A stretch of 64,000 nt of DNA from Paraphoma chrysanthemicola (lineage: Eukaryota; Ascomycota; Dothideomycetes; Pleosporales; Phaeosphaeriaceae), in NCBI GenBank assembly GCA_020744225.1, contig JAGMWG010000008.1:1612001-1676000 (forward strand), in the 5' to 3' direction. Both the position numbers and the translations under genes were made by a program. This document shows, in pieces, positions 47,305 through 56,822 of this stretch. A model generated the notes under the pieces. The model did not search any database. It had not been told where the DNA came from and saw only the letters and a program-made list of their open reading frames with translations. The number at the start of each line of letters is the position of its first letter. Within the stretch, counting starts at the first letter, position 1.

Positions 47305-47862
47305 ATGTCCTCACCCCGCGCCGTCCTCGTTCGGCCCCGCGAGTCATCCGACGTTTCCACTCTCATGCAAATCCTCAACAACGTGTACAACCTCACGCGA
47401 TACCCCGTCGACGGCCCTCCCTCATTCCCAGCACGCTTCTCATCACCCAAAGCACTCTACTCTTTCGTCGCAATTTACAATGACGGTATCGCGGGCCATG
47501 CAGAACTCCAGCCGGCTGCAGTCCTCAACCCGATTGTCAAACAATCACTCGTTTCTCACGGCCCGATAGAGTCATTCGCCACGCTCGTGACGTTGTTCGT
47601 GGATCCGAAGATCCAGAGCAAAGGGATTGGTGCAAGGCTGGTTGAAGAAGCGTTGGCGTGGGGACGAAGAGAAGGGAAGCGATTGGCGCTGATTGTGTTG
47701 GATAAGGATTTCGCTGCGATTCGAATGTATGAGAAGATGGGCTGGCAACGCGACATTGAATATTTCTACGAAACGGGCCAAGGCGTGAGATATAAGGCTT
47801 TCTCTTATATCGCGCCAGTAAATTCAACACCGCAAACTCCGGAGCATTCGAACAATCAATGA
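47305..47862 (+). CDS. GNAT-family N-acetyltransferase
   Basis: Single exon, 185 aa from MSSPRAVLVRPRESSDVSTL; the frame is open 45 nt upstream. The acetyl-CoA-binding motif A is clear: FATLVTLFVDPKIQSKGIGA, with Q-x-x-G-I-G/A, then RLVEEALAWGRREGKRLAL. Motif B follows (VLDKDFAAIRMYEKMGWQ). It transfers an acetyl group to an amine; the substrate cannot be told from sequence. It lies between two paralogous small membrane-protein genes and its stop overlaps the end of the second one by seven bases. Confidence 0.88.
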   Translation: MSSPRAVLVRPRESSDVSTLMQILNNVYNLTRYPVDGPPSFPARFSSPKALYSFVAIYNDGIAGHAELQPAAVLNPIVKQSLVSHGPIESFATLVTLFVDPKIQSKGIGARLVEEALAWGRREGKRLALIVLDKDFAAIRMYEKMGWQRDIEYFYETGQGVRYKAFSYIAPVNSTPQTPEHSNNQ

Positions 47863-48347
47863 GAATGCAACATTTGCCGTCTAGCTTTCGGCCATTCCAT
47901 AATATCCAACCATTCGTGAATTTTTCTCTGCAGCTGTCGTCGCACTCTGTACTCTTCTTGTCCGTCATCAATTCTAACAAACGACCATCGTCTCCAATTC
48001 GCGGTTACAAAGCGCGGTGCCCGCCAGCCTGCAAAGAATTAGTCAACATGGTAGTGCGCAAGTGCAAGACTGCGTGGATTCTCACCAGTGAACAATGTGC
48101 ACAGCCACGACCGTAGTCGAGGCCAAGCCAATCCGACCACGAAGCACATGAAAGCTGTGCATACCCCAACAAGGGTCAAGATAGCTTCGGTGGAGAGATT
48201 AGGGGTCTCAGACTCGCTTCGCGAATTGAGCCTCGCCTGCACCGTCGGCGGAGCCAAAGGTAGTGCGTCGACACAGTGCGCAATAGCTAGCATCCACACG
48301 GCTCTGAAGAGAAACATCGTGAGCGTATGCGCTAAACCCCCAACCAC
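47856..48347 (-). CDS. Small signal-peptide/single-TM protein with AWPRLR motif (copy B)
   Basis: Two exons, complement(join(47856..48028,48086..48347)), intron 57 bp (GTGAGA, TTGACTAAT branch, CAG), 144 aa. ATG 48317 (MFLFRAVWMLAIAHCVDA) may be the true start because it gives a cleaner signal peptide. The TM segment is EAILTLVGVCTAFMCFVVGL, followed at once by AWPRLRSWLCTLFTGW. Exon 2 encodes a basic, helical tail (RRQLQRKIHEWLDIMEWPKA). The intron splits a codon after base 1, eight residues past AWPRLR, exactly as in copy A. The unspliced frame ends early, hiding the tail. The end overlaps the GNAT stop on the other strand. Function unknown. Confidence 0.72.
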
Positions 48348-48848
48348 ACGTTGTGGAGATAGTTTGATAGTCTGGAATCAAGGCGAACTCCTGGTTTGAG
48401 CACCAAGATACTGATATAGGGATGATGGGGTGTTCTCGAGTCTGCTGAATAAGGCTGCACTATATGGGTCGAGTTGATCGATCTCTGAAATTGGTGATAT
48501 TGAGCCTCAGTGAGAGACTCTGCTTGCTTCCTGCACCGCTCGTGTCGGGATTTCAATTGACGTTGGGGGGCTGTGATCGCTAGTGCAAGGCGCTACTTAC
48601 TGGGTTCGGGTTGTGCCTGAAATGTCATGGCAATTATTGGCCAGGGAATGTGCGGTCTGCACAGTACGCGTGTAACGGTTGTGTCACGATGTGGTAGGGC
48701 AAATAGGCAAAGCTAAAAGACCAACGTTCCCGTGAGGACGAGCGCAGCGGACAGAGTGAGCAGGCTGACCCAACGAGCAACGATAGCTAAAATTTGACCC
48801 TTCAGCTTCAGGCTTTGTTCCGTATATCACGACTCACGACTTGATTAT
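48348..48848. other. Intergenic
   Basis: Promoter of copy B and 3' end of the Ser/Thr-rich gene. Nothing else seen. Confidence 0.4.
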
Positions 48849-49739
48849 CTAACCTGCACGAGTGTTTCCTTGTAACAACTGCTCCCTCCGCTGTCGCAAT
48901 CTCGCTTCCTCCATCTCCAACCACTCCACCTCCCTCTTCTTCTGCGCCTGAACATGCAAAGAAGGATCCGCTTGTCTCTCAACCGACCCATCCAAATTGC
49001 CATCCTGAGCTGGTATAACATCGCCTTGCCGCCGTCTATGCTCGCTACCATTCTCCATAAGCCTCGTTTCATCCCTACGTGTATCCGCCAGAAGTTGTGC
49101 TTGCGACGGATCCAGCTCGTGCGGTCGACCGGTGTCGTTAAGCTCCGGCAAGTGCGCCCCGTCAGTCTGATATGTGTGTTTCTCGTTTCCGCCAGCCGTC
49201 TTGTTCGATAATAATAGTTCCGGTAGCGAGTCGTCTGTGTTCTCCAGCCTGGCTCTGTTTCGTAGAGACCTGCGGCGCATGAAGTACAGGCCACCGAGAA
49301 CGAGCAGCAAGACTAGGATTACGCCGATGACTATGCCTGCAATGGCTCCCGGGCTCAATGATTGACCATTGTCGTCTACGATGGCCGATGCGGAGGGCGT
49401 CGATGCAGACAGCGAGGCGCGACTTGAAGAGGGAGTCGTGCTGGTGGTTCGTGTTGTGATAGTCGCTGACGAACTTGTGCTTGTGGACGGAGAAGAAGCA
49501 GCTGCTCGAAAGTATAGCTCCGGCGGGTCTAGAGCCATGAAGAATTCCACGCCCTGTTGAAATGCTGGCCGCAGAGTAGGACCATCTGGAACGAGATAGC
49601 TCGTGGGCAGGAGATAGACAGCGCCTCCAAAGAGTGGCACTTCATAGCTTATTATCTTTGTGGTTGGAGCGGCTATAGTCAGAGTTGATGTTTGTGTGGT
49701 TGTGGCATAGATGATTGGTGTTGTGGTCCAGCTCGCCAT
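48849..49739 (-). CDS. Ser/Thr-rich single-pass membrane protein (Mid2/WSC-like)
   Basis: Single exon, 296 aa. The N-terminal outside part has no strong signal peptide (MASWTTTPIIYATTTQTSTL) and contains a small folded-looking block (YEVPLFGGAVYLLPTSYLVP). A Ser/Thr-rich mucin-like stalk follows (residues ~80-120), then SPGAIAGIVIGVILVLLLVL as one TM segment and a basic stop-transfer (YFMRRRSLRNR). The inner tail is charged and coiled at the end (EVEWLEMEEARLRQRREQLL). The layout is that of fungal cell-wall stress sensors and many unnamed stalked proteins; there is no WSC cysteine domain, so a sensor role is only suggested. Confidence 0.8.
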   Translation of the reverse strand: MASWTTTPIIYATTTQTSTLTIAAPTTKIISYEVPLFGGAVYLLPTSYLVPDGPTLRPAFQQGVEFFMALDPPELYFRAAASSPSTSTSSSATITTRTTSTTPSSSRASLSASTPSASAIVDDNGQSLSPGAIAGIVIGVILVLLLVLGGLYFMRRRSLRNRARLENTDDSLPELLLSNKTAGGNEKHTYQTDGAHLPELNDTGRPHELDPSQAQLLADTRRDETRLMENGSEHRRRQGDVIPAQDGNLDGSVERQADPSLHVQAQKKREVEWLEMEEARLRQRREQLLQGNTRAG

Positions 49740-50307
49740 TTTTGCGATGTGATGTTTTGTTCAATTATCTCTTTGCTCGTAGAACAAGATGTGTGTTCAA
49801 GGTGAGGCGCACTGCAATGGAAGGAGACGATCGAGATACCAAAAGATAGTGCAGCTCGTGTCAAGCATCACGCTTGTCAGGAGCAAAAGCAGGACTGGTC
49901 AGGCTGAACTTCAGTGATGCTGGGGCAGCATTCCTTATGAGGGAGGTAGGAGAGCGTAGACACTCCGAGACACATACGAGTCCTATGCTTCAGCCTTGCT
50001 ACACCGAGTGTATGCCGTTTCAAGAGCAGAGATCATGAATCGCCGACGAATACAGCCAATACTAGCATCTTTGAATAGCCCCCATTCTACGGGGCTGCGC
50101 CACATCAAGCCGCGATCGGCGTCGCGAGCCAATCACCTCTGAGATTTCAAGCCACACCGCGGGACCATAAAACAATAACAAACTCAAACGAATGCTGAAG
50201 CTAAGCACGAACTAGATCGAATACACACCTTGCAATGCTGAGGATTCTGTATGGTTGAATCGCGTCGGGGACTTTACTCAAGATGCTCAAAGATCCGTGT
50301 CTTCGTA
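49740..50307. other. Intergenic
   Basis: No gene seen. Holds the promoter of the Ser/Thr-rich membrane protein gene and the 3' end of the tetraspanin. Confidence 0.4.
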
Positions 50308-51356
50308 TCACTGCCGGGCCCATTCATTCTCTACCGTAGGTTGCTGGTCCTGCCCGATGTGGCCTGGGAGTATGTTGTTGAGTCGACGGTTGCCCTCCTC
50401 AATAGCACGCCCTGTCCTCGTGTCTTCATCCTGATCGCCTTCTTCTTCGATACGGTCCGAGTATCGATTGTAGCCGGGGATGTAATCGATTGCACGCCGG
50501 GGTTCAGTATCGCCGTTTCGCTCGTCAGCGATCATGCGAGAGATGCGGTCAGGAGCTACGCGGTGCAGCCACGATTCCTTTTGTGTGGGGATTGCGATGA
50601 TCAAGAACTGGATGGTGCTCAGTATTAAGCCTAAGCGAATTGCAATTAAAACGCACCTGCCACACGAAGACCATGCTGACCACGCCGATTAAGAGACCAG
50701 CAACGCGTTGTTCCTCGCTCTTCCAAGCTGCGAAGCAGCCATTCGTCCTTCCAAATGCCTCTTCACAAGCACGCGCAGTACGGTCTTTGCCTGGGAAGGG
50801 CCAAGCCATGTCCCTCGAATTGGTAAAGCCGCAGCAGTTGAATGCTTCTTGTATAGCCTTGATGGCATCCGCATTCTTGGTCTTAAATAGCTTTTGCCAG
50901 CGCTCGTGCAGACCGCAGTCCAGACCAGACGGCGGCGCAGCATGTGTTCCGAGAAGGGTAATTACAACGGTCGAGTATATGAAAATGATGGTGTTTGCGA
51001 CTATGACGAAAGGCGGACGCTGGACCTCGCCACGACCTATTTGCTTGCGGCGCTCCTGTCGGCGCGTGAGATCGTAGCTTAACCTGAGCAGGATCCCTGC
51101 AATAATGGGCAGCGCAGTGGTGAAGGCCGTGAGCGTGTCGGAAATGGGTACCGAGCGGCTGTTAGCACGAGATGCGCCATATCTGTTAAATTTAGTGGCT
51201 AGTCCTGTCGTCGTGGCGGCTGCAAGATTTACCCTGCCAGCGCAGTTGTGATAATGAGGTACTAAGCATTTGTCAGTATGTCTTGAGAGCCTTCGCGGGT
51301 TGGTAACGCACCACCAAACTAACGCAGGTGACGACCTGTTTTCTGGTATAGGTCAT
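50308..51356 (-). CDS. Tetraspanin, four exons
   Basis: Rebuilt from four exons: complement(join(50308..50607,50657..51182,51233..51261,51312..51356)), introns of 50, 50 and 49 bp, 299 aa, all in phase. Four TM segments are visible: VVTCVSLVYLIITTALAG (8-25), ISDTLTAFTTALPIIAGILL (38-57), FVIVANTIIFIYSTVVITLL (83-102) and VAGLLIGVVSMVFVWQFLII (185-204). The large outer loop carries the tetraspanin CCG motif (FNCCGFTNSRD, 140-150) plus cysteines at about 114, 164 and 174. The tail is long and acidic, ending in ENEWARQ. Tetraspanins organise membrane microdomains; in fungi some act in appressorium or conidial functions. The subfamily (Pls1, Tsp2, Tsp3) is not settled. Confidence 0.85.
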
Positions 51357-52546
51357 TGTGATGTCAGTCGCGATAATTGGTCGTGATGTTAATCGTTGTT
51401 GCAATACGCAGCGCAAGCTACTTTTTGGAAGAAGAGGAAGAGGACGCGATGAGAAGGGAGGCAGCAGTCAGTAGATGTATATCAAGCGTGCAGATCCCGT
51501 CTGATAGACGTCTCCGCATTCCAGCTGAGTGGTTCGTCGAAATCGAAAGAGGGGCAAAGGTACCTCAAGAGGTACCTCTGCATTGCACAGCTGCGATAAT
51601 GAGTCCTCGTCGCCAATACTGCCCATGCACATTCCCTGCCGGCTCTGGCTCCGAGGAGCCAGCAGATAGGCTCTATTGGAGAAGGACAACGAAAGGAGCG
51701 ACGACCCTTGTCAGCGCAAGCTGAAGAGCGTCCTCCAACCTATAACGCCTCTTCAATGTGGAACACAAGCGCATACTATCTGCGACACAAGGCATGCGAC
51801 TGCACGTTGTATGGACAGGCGTATCAGCCCGAGCCATGTGGTTACGCTGGTGTGCTGACATGTGCAACATGCAAGCGCCTCACGTCACCCGACTGCGCTA
51901 ACTTGATTGCGCTAGCACTAAAGTAGCGTATCCGGGTTTTGGGTTCTTGACATTTCGATCTCTCGATCCACAAACGTCCGGCAGCCTAACAAGACCGCAT
52001 CACAATCGCTTAACATCTCCTCTCAGCCCAATGTGCTGTCGAGGAACAGAGCTCGGTTCGTGTTTGTGTCGCCTTTGCTGCCCGGAGTCGCTTGATCATG
52101 TGAGAGGGCGAGGCAAACCGTTTGTCCACACGATCAGTCCACGTCTTGCTAAAAGAAGGGTCATTTAGTTTGGACTGCCGTCATTCACATGCGGGGTTCG
52201 CTTGTCGACACATAGTGCGCTACTGATTCCTTTGAGATTTCCAGTCATCTTCATCTTCCCAGCTTTTCGCACTTTCGCTTCTCTCATGCGATCGGCTCGT
52301 CGCTCAGTGCAGCCCGGGTAGCACCTGTTCAACATCATGCTTCTATTTTCACCGCCACGATGTGATTTCTTGATTGGGGGAGCTCGCAAGCAAACTGCCT
52401 TCACCTCGCGGCGATACTCACTTCCTCTGCCCGCTCGTCCTGTCACGTCGTTGGTCGCACTGCGCTCGCTTCAAGTCGTAGTCCTCCCACAAGCAACTCC
52501 ACATCCGACCTCACGCAAACCACAAGGACCAAAACCAACCTCCACC
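51357..52546. other. Intergenic with possible mini-gene
   Basis: Tetraspanin promoter on the left and leader of the next plus gene on the right. Two AGGTACCTC direct copies at 51558-51566 and 51570-51578. The only gene-like piece is the Cys-rich frame at 51756. Confidence 0.4.
51756..51926 (+). CDS. Possible small Cys-rich peptide
   Basis: A 56-residue frame from MWNTSAYYLRHKACDCTLYG with seven cysteines (C-x-C, then YQPEPCGYAGVLTCATCKRL and DC). No signal peptide is visible, so an upstream exon would be needed for secretion; the open frame extends back to about 51604 without an ATG. Could be the last exon of a small secreted protein or chance. Confidence 0.25.
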   Translation: MWNTSAYYLRHKACDCTLYGQAYQPEPCGYAGVLTCATCKRLTSPDCANLIALALK

Positions 52547-52990
52547 ATGTCTTCACCGCACAATATTCGATATGGTAGCCCGCGGTCTCCGCCCTTTTCA
52601 CCGACGCTTGGCAGCATTCAAGAGGTCTTCGAGTACGAGCCGCTTGAGCAAATCACTAGTCAGCCTACCACGCCTCTCACTCCTGCGCCACTTGAGTCAG
52701 CAGATGCTTCGCAAGGTGTGCTGCCAGAGCCTGCCACCACCGTACTTCCTACCGTCTCGATGGGTCCAAAGACCAAGGGCATTATCTTAGGCCCACGAAG
52801 GGTTAGGTCTGCGCACGTGACTGCCAAAGTCACTAACGTCTTGCGCCATGTTCTCGAGGCCGATCGGTTGCGACGACGAAAGGCTTTGCGCATCTATCTC
52901 AAGGCCATTGTTTTTCTGAAGCTGTTACTCAAATCTCACGAGCGTTACGGTGCGCTCATGGCGACTTCAGGAATGTACATGCAGCGCTAG
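52547..52990 (+). CDS. Hypothetical basic protein
   Basis: Single exon, 147 aa, ATG in CCACC context. The N-terminus is Pro/Ser/Thr-rich (SPHNIRYGSPRSPPFSPTLG) and looks disordered. The C-terminal half is strongly basic and helical: GPRRVRSAHVTAKVTNVLRH, then ADRLRRRKALRIYLKAIVFL. No family recognised. The basic helical part could bind nucleic acid or a membrane surface. Confidence 0.5.
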   Translation: MSSPHNIRYGSPRSPPFSPTLGSIQEVFEYEPLEQITSQPTTPLTPAPLESADASQGVLPEPATTVLPTVSMGPKTKGIILGPRRVRSAHVTAKVTNVLRHVLEADRLRRRKALRIYLKAIVFLKLLLKSHERYGALMATSGMYMQR

Positions 52991-53732
52991 GGACTGGTGA
53001 GATCTTGTCTCGGACAACTAATGCGCCTACATGGCATAAATGGCGAATTCTTCATGTTTGATTCATCAGCATAGCGACGGTTTTGGCCATTGGGCAACGA
53101 ACATTGCACGGCGCTCGGGACTTGGGTGAGCATTATTACGCTGTTTGTGCGACGAAACTAGCTGACTTGCTCAGCACTTGTACCCACACGGATATGGTGC
53201 AGGCGTAGATTTGCGTGCATCAAATGAGATTTCAGGACACAACAATATGTGTGCGACTCAGGGAAATGAATATTCCAGATCGTGTGAACCCGACGAGGAC
53301 ATGCCGGGTACCTCTACGAGGAGGATGTATGAGAACTTCGTCTGCTGCAAGCTGAAATGCATTGAACTCGCAGAATGGCAAGCAATATGGCTCGACTCGA
53401 AGGTCGAGGGAACGGCTGGCAAAGCAACTTCACAGCTAATCATCCCCGCAACCCCTCGAGTGATTCGAGGGATGTCTCATATTAGAGAGTAAACGAAGCA
53501 TCGTGATAGCTCCACCACTGCCCTCCGCAAGCCACACACAAGGTCCAGTGAAACCCCAGCATTGTGTAATAGCAATATTATCTCTCAACCGCGACGAAGC
53601 AGTTCACTTCCAACTACCGTTCACCAACACTACCACGTATACCGCCACAATGTCGAAACCAAGAGTACTAATATCAACGCTTCGTCCTACTCATCAGGCT
53701 ATCTCTCCAACCGTAACCCACGCAATATCACA
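52991..53732. other. Intergenic
   Basis: Open frames at 53178-53492 and 53503-53736 lack motifs; the second may be leader of the next gene. Confidence 0.4.
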
Positions 53733-54674
53733 ATGATATTCAGGCTGCCCTCCTTGGAAACACTCTTGACGACGCCTGAACGCCGTCCTCGCAGCTTCGA
53801 AGAGCTGTCAAGTCCGATTGAACTTCATGTCGAAGAGAAAATTGCCGGTGAATGCAAACGTCCTTTCGAGTTCTTCGAGGCTGTGGACGAGCGCTATATC
53901 ACGGAGTTTGGGGAGCAGCTTGATCTCAAATACGTCCCTAGTGGTCCTGGCGCATTGAGACTCCTACCAGTCTGCACCACGAATGATCAAGATGACGCTC
54001 GATTTGCAGCAGTTCGAGAAGCCCCGGCTCGACAACGCAAAGCGCGGAAATTCACATATCCGCACGCGAAACAAAATCATATCATCAATGGCACAGTTGA
54101 GCACAACATGCTAGAACTGCTGTGTGCATTCCCAGCCCTCGATTTCAGTACCCTCAACAGCACAAGAAGCCTAGTCTTTGCATCGTCATCAACCTCACGA
54201 CCTACGGCTGCGACAGAGCTAGTATCGCCGCCGCGTCAGATACCGCTAATTGCGACTCCCGTGACTGCTGAGACTGGGCGGTGTAGTGTTGAAATCGAAG
54301 TTGAACAGGCGGATTGGAATGCGATGATGACGCAGCGGCGAAGAACGAGGGGGGAGACGGTATCTGATGGGGTTGTGGGTGGATCTGAGGGTGGTGAGAA
54401 GAAGGAGGAGATTAAAACGCCGAGAAAGGGGAGGGAGAACATGTCCGTTGGGAAAACGTCAAAGGAACCTAGAACATTAGATGTGACGAAGAAGGGGCCA
54501 CTATATCCAGCGAAGGTTCCAATTGAATTTGCTAGGGAAGTGTTTGTTATCTTTAAGGCGATGATGATGATGGAGGGCCCGACGAATTGTACGCGACCTG
54601 ACGTCTCCTGTATGCTAGTGCAAGGTCTTCTAAAGTACAATGTTAGCCGCTTTATAGTAATACACATTAAGTAA
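53733..54674 (+). CDS. Hypothetical protein, Ser/Thr- and charge-rich
   Basis: Single-exon model, 313 aa from MIFRLPSLETLLTTPERRPR; the frame is open to 53562. Not recognised. The first ~120 residues look folded (FFEAVDERYITEFGEQLDLK). The middle is Ser/Thr-rich and the end is Lys/Glu-rich, then hydrophobic-mixed (PIEFAREVFVIFKAMMMM). No signal peptide, domain or catalytic motif is visible. It could have a missed intron near the end. Confidence 0.45.
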   Translation: MIFRLPSLETLLTTPERRPRSFEELSSPIELHVEEKIAGECKRPFEFFEAVDERYITEFGEQLDLKYVPSGPGALRLLPVCTTNDQDDARFAAVREAPARQRKARKFTYPHAKQNHIINGTVEHNMLELLCAFPALDFSTLNSTRSLVFASSSTSRPTAATELVSPPRQIPLIATPVTAETGRCSVEIEVEQADWNAMMTQRRRTRGETVSDGVVGGSEGGEKKEEIKTPRKGRENMSVGKTSKEPRTLDVTKKGPLYPAKVPIEFAREVFVIFKAMMMMEGPTNCTRPDVSCMLVQGLLKYNVSRFIVIHIK

Positions 54675-55191
54675 GAACATTGAGTCATACATGCTTCTTG
54701 ATATTGAGATTCTTGCACAATCTGTCAATGGTTTCTAATGCTAATGTTATAGCAGGAGTGTAGTCAGTCCAGGTCAGCCATCTCTAATGTCGTCCGGCTT
54801 TGCCAATGTAACGGATCCTAAGCGAACACTAAACATGTATCTTGTCGGCCATGTGTACCAAATTAGGCCGAGCTTTTCGGGAATTGAAGATTGTATGCTT
54901 GTTTCCTGGAAAGCGATGCTACTCCGAAGGCCCGAGCTGCAGAATATTAGTAATAGTCGACCCTCGGAAGGTGTGTCTCCTGGGGCCAAATATTGCGTTA
55001 AAGATCGGCGATGATGCATGAGACACCTCGACGCGGGCCATCATCAATTGGTTGTTTCACTTGGTGAGGTATGTGGTGTGAGTTGGCAATCTCTCAGCCT
55101 GATGCGGGGTTCATTCTTTAACAATCCTGCCGCCATCCTGAATTTGCGCAACGAAGCCTGTTTATGCATCAGCTTTCTCGAAATCTATGGC
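54675..55191. other. Intergenic / possible 5' part of GTPase gene
   Basis: The GTPase frame stays open back to an ATG at 55018, but that stretch is not domain-like. Nothing else seen. Confidence 0.35.
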
Positions 55192-56822
55192 ATGATGGTG
55201 TCTATAGGTGAGAAGAGCCCTCGTTCCGACGAGGACGTACAGGCAGTGATCGAAGAGAGGACGCAACATTGTATCAACCTCATCAACGGCCCGTAAGCGC
55301 TCATCCAACCTATCTTGCAAGATCTAGCTGATAGAAAACTAGTAAGATCGACAATACTTCGAAAGATGTCATCATCTTCATGGGCCGTCCAGGCACTGGG
55401 AAATCGTCAGCTGTTGAAATGCTTTCCGGCACACGTGGCCACGCCAAAGGTGGCATAGAGACGGGTAAGAGCGACAATAAGGGCCCAATAAGAATTCATT
55501 GAGTTGAAATTTGGTAGTTACTAAATAGATTCGGCTCGAACAAATCCATGTAGATGGTCATCAGATCTTCGTCATGGATACTCCTGGTTTCAGCACTGGT
55601 GGAGAAGCCGAGACACTAGAAGAGATCAAGCGCGGTATCGAGTCGATTCGAAGCTATGCTCGTTTTGTGGGTGTGCTTTATTTCAGTAAGATCGGTGATA
55701 GAATCGAGGTTCTCGATGAGAGACTGCGAGCCAGCGTCCTTGCTTTCTGCGGCCCCAGCTCCGTTCGTCTAATCACCTTCGTCACAACATTCTGGACACC
55801 TTTAACCGATGTTCACGGCATGGAACTCAACGAAAATCTCAAGCAGCTTAAACAGGGACTCTTGACTGATTTCGTGGACAATGGTGCTAAGTTCTATGAG
55901 CACGGCCGAGAATTTCCCAATGCAAATGGCGCCGGCAAATTCTTCAACTGGCACACAGCAGACGGCAAACAGGAGATGTCAAACAATGCGAAGAGAATGA
56001 TATCCAGCAGGTACATTAAAGTATCCAACGTACCCAAACTACGCTTCGTTCAAGAGCTCGAAGATGGCGCTTCCGCGCTAGAGACCGAGGCCGCACGGGC
56101 ACTGGGACTCTACTCCGACCCAATACAGACGAGCAAGGAGCCTACACCAGTTTCTGATCCCAAGCTTATGGCTGGTCATACAGGAAGTCCAGTACCGCCT
56201 CCAGATCCAGTGGGAGGAACATCCTGTTGCTCAACTCGGAACCAGTCTTGCACATCTTCACACTTCCAAGCACCAGAAGCAACCAAGGACGAATGCATTG
56301 ACGAGAGCAAAGACAAAAGTAAGGCCGAGTCCAAAACCGAAAGCAAAGACGGAAACAAAAACGCGACCAACAAGGAGAGTGAGAAGGATAAGAAGACCGC
56401 AAATACCGATGGCGACGGAGGCAACAAGAACAATGGGCCTCCATGGTGGCAGGTTGTGTTAAATACAAGTGTCGACCTGACCGCGAAAATTGTGACTCAC
56501 TTCATAAATAACAGCTTAAACGGTACTTCGCACGGAAATTTTTCAGGCCCTCCACGATCGAGCAATGCCGGTTTCAGTTGGGGCGGTTTCACCGGGGGTA
56601 GGTGTTCGCACCTCTTACTACTCGAAGGGTAAATGAAACTAATTGTTCTCAGATCTCGGCTCTGCAACGGATCACGACAAGTTCTGGGGCGGAGATGGCA
56701 CCACCCAAAGTCGGGCACAGAGAGCTAAGATGTGGGGATTTGATCCTCCTGGAAGTGCGGGTGATGCTGCCTGGAATACCGCTTTCTGCAATGAATCAAA
56801 GAGAAGATTTTCTGCCCGTTAG
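55192..56822 (+). CDS. AIG1/GIMAP-like P-loop GTPase
   Basis: Four exons: join(55192..55292,55343..55464,55554..56597,56653..56822), 478 aa, phases consistent. The P-loop G1 is FMGRPGTGKSSAVEMLSG (46-63) and G3 is FVMDTPGFSTGG (80-91), with a long loop and YARFVGVLYFSKIGDRIEVL after it, as in AIG1/Toc34/septin-like GTPases. From about residue 260 it is low-complexity, with a Lys/Glu/Ser stretch (DKSKAESKTESKDG). Next come GPPWWQVVLNTSVDLTAKIV and a Gly/Ser/Asn-rich tail, then a last exon DKFWGGDGTTQSRAQRAKMW. No TM segment. Plant and animal AIG1/GIMAP proteins act in immune cells; in fungi such genes are uncharacterised. The start is uncertain (ATG 55018 also in frame). Confidence 0.78.

Noticed and set aside
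51558..51579. Two AGGTACCTC copies, the second within a 12 bp palindrome
   Set aside because: Considered as an operator, but the repeats are short and there is no positional link to a start site, so not scored as a finding.
53178..53492. Plus-strand frame of 104 codons
   Set aside because: No motif, no clear promoter or splice support; composition not gene-like enough to annotate.
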